A stretch of 64,000 bases of DNA from contig NZ_JASDDK010000001.1 in assembly GCF_030407435.1 (NCBI RefSeq), forward strand, positions 744,001-808,000, given 5' to 3'. Positions 60,260-64,000 of this stretch are shown here, piece after piece (positions within the stretch are counted from its first letter, which is position 1; the number at the start of each line of letters is the position of its first letter). Source of the stretch: Winogradskyella bathintestinalis. GTDB taxonomy: Bacteria; Bacteroidota; Bacteroidia; Flavobacteriales; Flavobacteriaceae. Below the pieces are notes generated by a model. It had not been told where the DNA came from, made no database searches, and saw nothing but the letters and a program-made list of their open reading frames with translations. A program made the position numbers and the translations under genes.

Positions 60260-60436
60260 TTAAGCTACTTTCTTCAGTAAATCAAAACAAGGACATTTTT
60301 TACAGCGCTTATTTTCTGCCTTTTTATACTTTTTACAGCATTTGGACTTTACTTTACCGAGAGCTTCAATTCCCGAAGCTTCAAGTTCTTTAATGCGTTT
60401 CTTTTTTAACTTTTTATTTTTCTTCTTTTTGCCCAT
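60260..60436 (-). CDS. Tiny lysine- and cysteine-rich protein
   Basis: A 58-aa protein, below the usual length cut-off. It has about 40% Lys/Arg (starts MGKKKKNKKLKKKRIKELEA) and five Cys in the second half (KSKCCKKYKKAENKRCKKCP then C). The CC...CxxCxC spacing could bind zinc or iron. A downstream terminator supports a real transcript. Possibly a nucleic-acid-associated or ribosome-associated protein. It lies upstream-side to the ferritin gene but on the same strand 86 bp beyond its stop, so readthrough from ferritin is possible. Confidence 0.65.
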   Translation of the reverse strand: MGKKKKNKKLKKKRIKELEASGIEALGKVKSKCCKKYKKAENKRCKKCPCFDLLKKVA

Positions 60437-60522
60437 CTTTAATGCTCTTAAAAAGGAAATTTTTAAGTTCAGAAGACAAAAATAACTATTTGTATTTAAT
60501 CTAAATAATTTTTAACATTTTA

Positions 60523-61038
60523 TTACTCAGGCGTTTCCGCAGCAGAGGTGATGGTCATTTGTTGTATATCTCTATCAAACAAATACAAGCCACCTTTATC
60601 GTCACCTATCATTTTTACTTTATCAAGAATAGTTCTTGCCATAGCTTCCTCTTCAATCTGTTCGGCGACATACCATTGTAAGAAATTGTGTGTGGCATAA
60701 TCTTTTTCTTGTAATGAAATATGAACCAATTCATTTATGCTTTCAGATACAAATATTTCGTGCTCTAAAAGTTTTTCAAACATTTCTTTATAAGATTTAT
60801 GTTTTACGTTTGGTGCATTCAGCTCAGAGATATGTGCTTGTCCGCCGCGTTCGTTAATGAATTTTACGAGTTTTAACATATGCTCACGTTCCTCATCTGA
60901 CTGACTGTACATAAAACTAGAAATACCTTCCAATCCTTTGACTTCAGCCCAAATTGCCATAGCCAAATAAATTTGTGAAGACTCAGCTTCAATTCTAACT
61001 TGTTTATTTAATGCGGTTTCTATGGATTTTGATAGCAT
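60523..61038 (-). CDS. ftnA: Ferritin
   Basis: 171-aa non-haem ferritin forming a 24-mer iron store with ferroxidase centres. Ligand helices are visible: EAESSQIYLAMAIWAE (Glu18-type ligand region), SDEEREHMLKLVKF (the E-x-x-H pair) and the later QIEEEAMARTILDKV. Sequence and length match prokaryotic ferritin, not bacterioferritin (no haem Met). It has its own -7 box and is probably linked to the iron regulation in the first third of the window. Confidence 0.95.
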   Translation of the reverse strand: MLSKSIETALNKQVRIEAESSQIYLAMAIWAEVKGLEGISSFMYSQSDEEREHMLKLVKFINERGGQAHISELNAPNVKHKSYKEMFEKLLEHEIFVSESINELVHISLQEKDYATHNFLQWYVAEQIEEEAMARTILDKVKMIGDDKGGLYLFDRDIQQMTITSAAETPE

Positions 61039-61055
61039 ATGTACTGTGTTTTACA

Positions 61056-61063
61056 CAAATATA
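61056..61063 (-). promoter_or_regulatory. Bacteroidetes -7 box TATATTTG of ferritin
   Basis: Perfect TAnnTTTG on the minus strand, 17 bp before the ferritin start codon. Confidence 0.6.
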
Positions 61064-61157
61064 AGGATAGTTAAATTACCGATGAAGAATTTATTGAAAA
61101 TTGCCACGGTAGGCGTTTTAGTTTTCAAGAAGTGTTAAATATTAGAATAATTTTAGC

Positions 61158-62060
61158 TTAAAAGTAAATTTCCTGAGCTAAACGAAATGTATTGGCGTGT
61201 GCTTCTATAATCATTTTAATGTCTGGCGAATAACCACCTCCCATACTGCACATTACGGGAATTTGGTTAATCTTGCATTGCTCTAATACAAACCGATCTC
61301 TAGTTTTACAACCTTCAATAGATAAGGCTAATTTTCCTAATTTGTCTGATGCAATAACGTCTACACCACATAAATAATAGATAAAATCGGGTTGTTGTCC
61401 TTCCATTAATTTTGGTAATGTGTTTTTTAATATTTTCAAATAAGTAGCATCTTCAGTGTCATTTTCTAAAGCGATATCCAAATCACTGATTTCTTTTTTG
61501 AAGGGGTAGTTACTTTTGCCATGCATAGAAAATGTGAAGACAGAACTGTCATTCCGAAAAATTTCTGCTGTTCCGTTGCCTTGATGTACATCTAAATCTA
61601 CAATTAAAATCTTTTTTGCCAAATCCTTGTTTTGAAGATAGCGCGCACCTATCGCTTGGTCATTGAGTAAACAAAATGCTTCACCCCTGTTGGTATAAGC
61701 ATGGTGAGTTCCTCCTGCAATATTCATGGCAATACCATGCTTTACTGCAAATTCACTCGCTTTTATAGTGCCATCTGCAATAATTACTTCGCGTTCAACT
61801 AAATTTTCGCTTAATGGAAAGCCTATTTTTCTGGCAGCACGTTGATTTAAGGTTAAATTGACCAAGTCATAGTAATACTCAGGTGTATGGACAGCAAGAA
61901 TATGTTTGTCATTAGGTTTTTGGGGTTCAAAAAAATGCGCTTCCGTGCACGTGCCTTCATATAAAAGCTGTCTCGGCAATAAGTCATATTTTTCCATAGG
62001 AAAGCGATGGCCTTCAGGCAATGGATGTTTGTAAATAGGATGAAAAGCTATTTGGAGCAT
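61158..62060 (-). CDS. Histone-deacetylase-like amidohydrolase
   Basis: The 300-aa zinc-dependent deacetylase belongs to the class II-like bacterial HDAC/AcuC family. Active-site blocks are GGTHHAYTNRGEAFCLLND (the paired His near residue 118) and DLDVHQGNGTAEIF (Asp/His zinc ligands), with GGGYSPD (Tyr) near residue 275. Bacterial members deacetylate acetylpolyamines, acetoin-pathway proteins or other acyl-lysines; the substrate here is unknown. It touches tex by one base, so the two are cotranscribed. Confidence 0.93.
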   Translation of the reverse strand: MLQIAFHPIYKHPLPEGHRFPMEKYDLLPRQLLYEGTCTEAHFFEPQKPNDKHILAVHTPEYYYDLVNLTLNQRAARKIGFPLSENLVEREVIIADGTIKASEFAVKHGIAMNIAGGTHHAYTNRGEAFCLLNDQAIGARYLQNKDLAKKILIVDLDVHQGNGTAEIFRNDSSVFTFSMHGKSNYPFKKEISDLDIALENDTEDATYLKILKNTLPKLMEGQQPDFIYYLCGVDVIASDKLGKLALSIEGCKTRDRFVLEQCKINQIPVMCSMGGGYSPDIKMIIEAHANTFRLAQEIYF

Positions 62061-64000
62061 TATTTATGAAGTTTTAATTGAATTCGTTTTCGAGCAACAT
62101 CAACACTCAAAACCTTGACAATTATTTGCTGGTGTAAGTGCACATGTTCATTCACATCTTTTACAAAACTATCGGATAAATTGGACACATGAATCAGTCC
62201 ACTTTCCTTAATACCAACATCGACAAAACAGCCGAAATTGGTAATGTTATTCACGATGCCTGGCAATAATTGACCTTCTTGCAAATCGGTGATGGTTTTT
62301 ATATTTTGATTGAATGTAAATACTTTGGCGGTTTCTCTAATATCTATACCAGGTTTTTGAAGTTCCTTTATTATATCTTGAAGCGTAAGCAATCCAACTT
62401 GTTTTGAAACGTAAGATTTTAAATCTATTTTTTGAAGTACCGATTTATTTCCAATTAACTCTTTAAGAGAAACACCTTCGTCTTTTGCCATTTGTTTAAC
62501 TATGGTATAGCTTTCTGGATGAACAGCAGAATCGTCTAAAGGATTTTGAGCGTCTTTAATTCTAAGGAACGCTGCACTTTGTTCAAATGCTTTTCCACCT
62601 AAACGCGGTACATTAAGAATATCTTTTCGAGATTTAAAAACCCCATATTTCATTCTGTAATCAAGAATATTTTCAGCTAATTTAGGTCCAATACCAGAGA
62701 CATAACTCAATAAAGGTTTGCTTGCTGAATTAATATTTACACCAACCGAATTCACACAATTCTCGACCACCATATCTAGTTGATTTTGAAGTTTAGATTG
62801 ATCGACATCATGTTGATATTGCCCAACCCCAATGGATTTGGCATCAATTTTTACCAACTCCGCCAATGGATCTTGTAACCGTCTGCCTATAGAAACCGAG
62901 CCTCGAACGGTAACATCATAATTGGGGAATTCTTCTCGTGCAATTTTTGAAGCTGAATAAATGCTTGCACCAGCTTCGCTAACTACAAACACTTGAACGT
63001 CGTTTTTAAAATGGATTTTTCGAATTAACGCCTCTGTTTCTCTCGATGCTGTACCGTTGCCAATAGCAATCGCTTCAATTTTATAAGCTTCGGCCAACGA
63101 TGAAATCTTTTTTATCGCACCAATACTATCGTTTTTTGGGGCATGTGGATATATAGTTTCGTTGTGCGTTAAATTGCCTTGTGCATCTAGACAAACCACT
63201 TTACAACCGGTTCTAAAACCAGGATCTATGGCTAAAACTCGTTTTTCGCCAATTGGTGAGCCTAATAGTAATTGTTTTAGGTTTTTTGCAAAAACCGTTA
63301 TGGCCGATTCATCCGCCATTTCTTTAGCCTTACTTAAGGCTTCGTTACTTAAAGATGGAAATAATAAACGTTTATAAGCATCGGAAATCGCCAATTCTAT
63401 ATGATCGGCACAGGCATTTTTACTCCGTATGATTTTATTGCCTATCCGTTCTAAAACTCGATCATCATCAATTTCAATTTTTACACGAATAAATCCTTCA
63501 CTCTCTGCTCTTAATATAGCTAATAAACGATGTGATGGAATGCGACTTAAACTTTCAGACCAATCAAAATAATCTTTAAATTTTTGTGCCTTTTCATCAG
63601 CTATTTTCGATTTTACGACTTTAGTTGAAATTTGAGCACGGCGTTCTAATTCATTTCGTAAACTGTTTCTAATATCAGTTCGTTCATTTATCCACTCAGC
63701 AATGATATGTCTGGCACCCTCTAGAGCGTCGTCAATAGTTTTAATATCGCCTTTTAAATATCTATAAGCTGTAGTCTCTAAATCATTTTTTCTAAAATCT
63801 CGCGATTGACTCATTATAATTTTAGCCAAGGGTTCTAAGCCATTTTTACGAGCGGTTTCAGCTTTTGTTTTTCGCTTTTTCTTGAATGGTAGATATAAAT
63901 CTTCGAGCGTCGTTAACTCTTGGGTGTTTTCAATATTTTGTTTTAAATCTGAGGTTAAAACATCTTGTTCTTCCAAAGTTTTTAATATGGTCGCTTTTCG
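62060..64000 (-). CDS. tex: Tex family S1 RNA-binding protein, 5' end beyond the window
   Basis: The protein is open to the right edge: 646 codons are visible and the family has about 705-710 residues, so roughly 60 N-terminal residues lie outside. It has a Tex_N helical domain, a YqgF/RNase-H-like domain (VLAIDPGFRTGCKVVCLD), a helix-hairpin-helix pair (VNINSASKPLLSYVSGIGPK, LNVPRLGGKAFEQ) and an S1 domain at the C-terminus (LLPGIVNNITNFGCFVDVGI). Tex binds nucleic acid and affects transcription and translation. A TTG near 63976 is not the true start, because homologous sequence continues upstream. Confidence 0.95.
   Translation of the reverse strand, partial: RKATILKTLEEQDVLTSDLKQNIENTQELTTLEDLYLPFKKKRKTKAETARKNGLEPLAKIIMSQSRDFRKNDLETTAYRYLKGDIKTIDDALEGARHIIAEWINERTDIRNSLRNELERRAQISTKVVKSKIADEKAQKFKDYFDWSESLSRIPSHRLLAILRAESEGFIRVKIEIDDDRVLERIGNKIIRSKNACADHIELAISDAYKRLLFPSLSNEALSKAKEMADESAITVFAKNLKQLLLGSPIGEKRVLAIDPGFRTGCKVVCLDAQGNLTHNETIYPHAPKNDSIGAIKKISSLAEAYKIEAIAIGNGTASRETEALIRKIHFKNDVQVFVVSEAGASIYSASKIAREEFPNYDVTVRGSVSIGRRLQDPLAELVKIDAKSIGVGQYQHDVDQSKLQNQLDMVVENCVNSVGVNINSASKPLLSYVSGIGPKLAENILDYRMKYGVFKSRKDILNVPRLGGKAFEQSAAFLRIKDAQNPLDDSAVHPESYTIVKQMAKDEGVSLKELIGNKSVLQKIDLKSYVSKQVGLLTLQDIIKELQKPGIDIRETAKVFTFNQNIKTITDLQEGQLLPGIVNNITNFGCFVDVGIKESGLIHVSNLSDSFVKDVNEHVHLHQQIIVKVLSVDVARKRIQLKLHK

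Overview
The window is AT-rich DNA from a member of the Bacteroidota, most likely a marine Flavobacteriaceae. The evidence is: promoters with a TAnnTTTG -7 box and almost no Shine-Dalgarno signals; several TonB-dependent receptors with carboxypeptidase-regulatory-like N-termini; a FecI/FecR/FecA-type sigma, anti-sigma and receptor set; and an M1 peptidase with a type IX secretion C-terminal domain. Most of the window is ordinary chromosome, interrupted by one clear genomic island at a tRNA gene and by accessory patches. I cannot name the species.

Layout. 0-7 kb holds a secreted protein, an AraC regulator, an HD hydrolase, an acyl-ACP desaturase, a lysophosphatidate acyltransferase, a bacilliredoxin and a TerB/J-domain protein. 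7-18 kb is a metal homeostasis block. A TonB receptor, a TroA-like binding lipoprotein, an ATPase and two permeases lie divergent to a DtxR/MntR-type repressor, with a perfect 16-bp palindrome between them. A second locus follows (feoA, feoB and a 46-aa FeoB-associated Cys-rich membrane protein) and carries a near-copy of the same palindrome. A SCO1 protein, the M1 aminopeptidase and RseP come next.

21.9-31.1 kb is an island inserted in the 3' end of tRNA-Asn(GTT) and bounded by a perfect 48-bp direct repeat. It carries a small HTH regulator, hsdM, hsdS, an AlbA_2/ATPase protein, hsdR and a YgjP-like metalloprotease, with no visible integrase. Just outside its right end lie a secreted protein made of six 19-residue repeats, the frameshifted and internally deleted remnant of a type IIG restriction-modification enzyme, and a truncated membrane protein. 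This suggests repeated acquisition of restriction genes at this tRNA. Two unrelated arrays of 11-bp direct repeats occur in and near the island.

32.7-46 kb contains a CHASE hybrid histidine kinase, the sigma/anti-sigma/TonB receptor set, a tandem duplication of tiny genes with their leaders, an acidic lipoprotein, a DUF892 protein, an SDR threonine dehydrogenase and housekeeping genes. 46-55 kb is small accessory genes. Four consecutive minus-strand genes at 51.6-55.2 kb are separated by related non-coding blocks, like a cassette array. 55.6-64 kb holds ssb, an operon of a QEGLA-type peptidase, a GshB-like ATP-grasp ligase and an AstE-like deacylase, then ferritin, a histone-deacetylase-like amidohydrolase and tex, which runs off the right edge.
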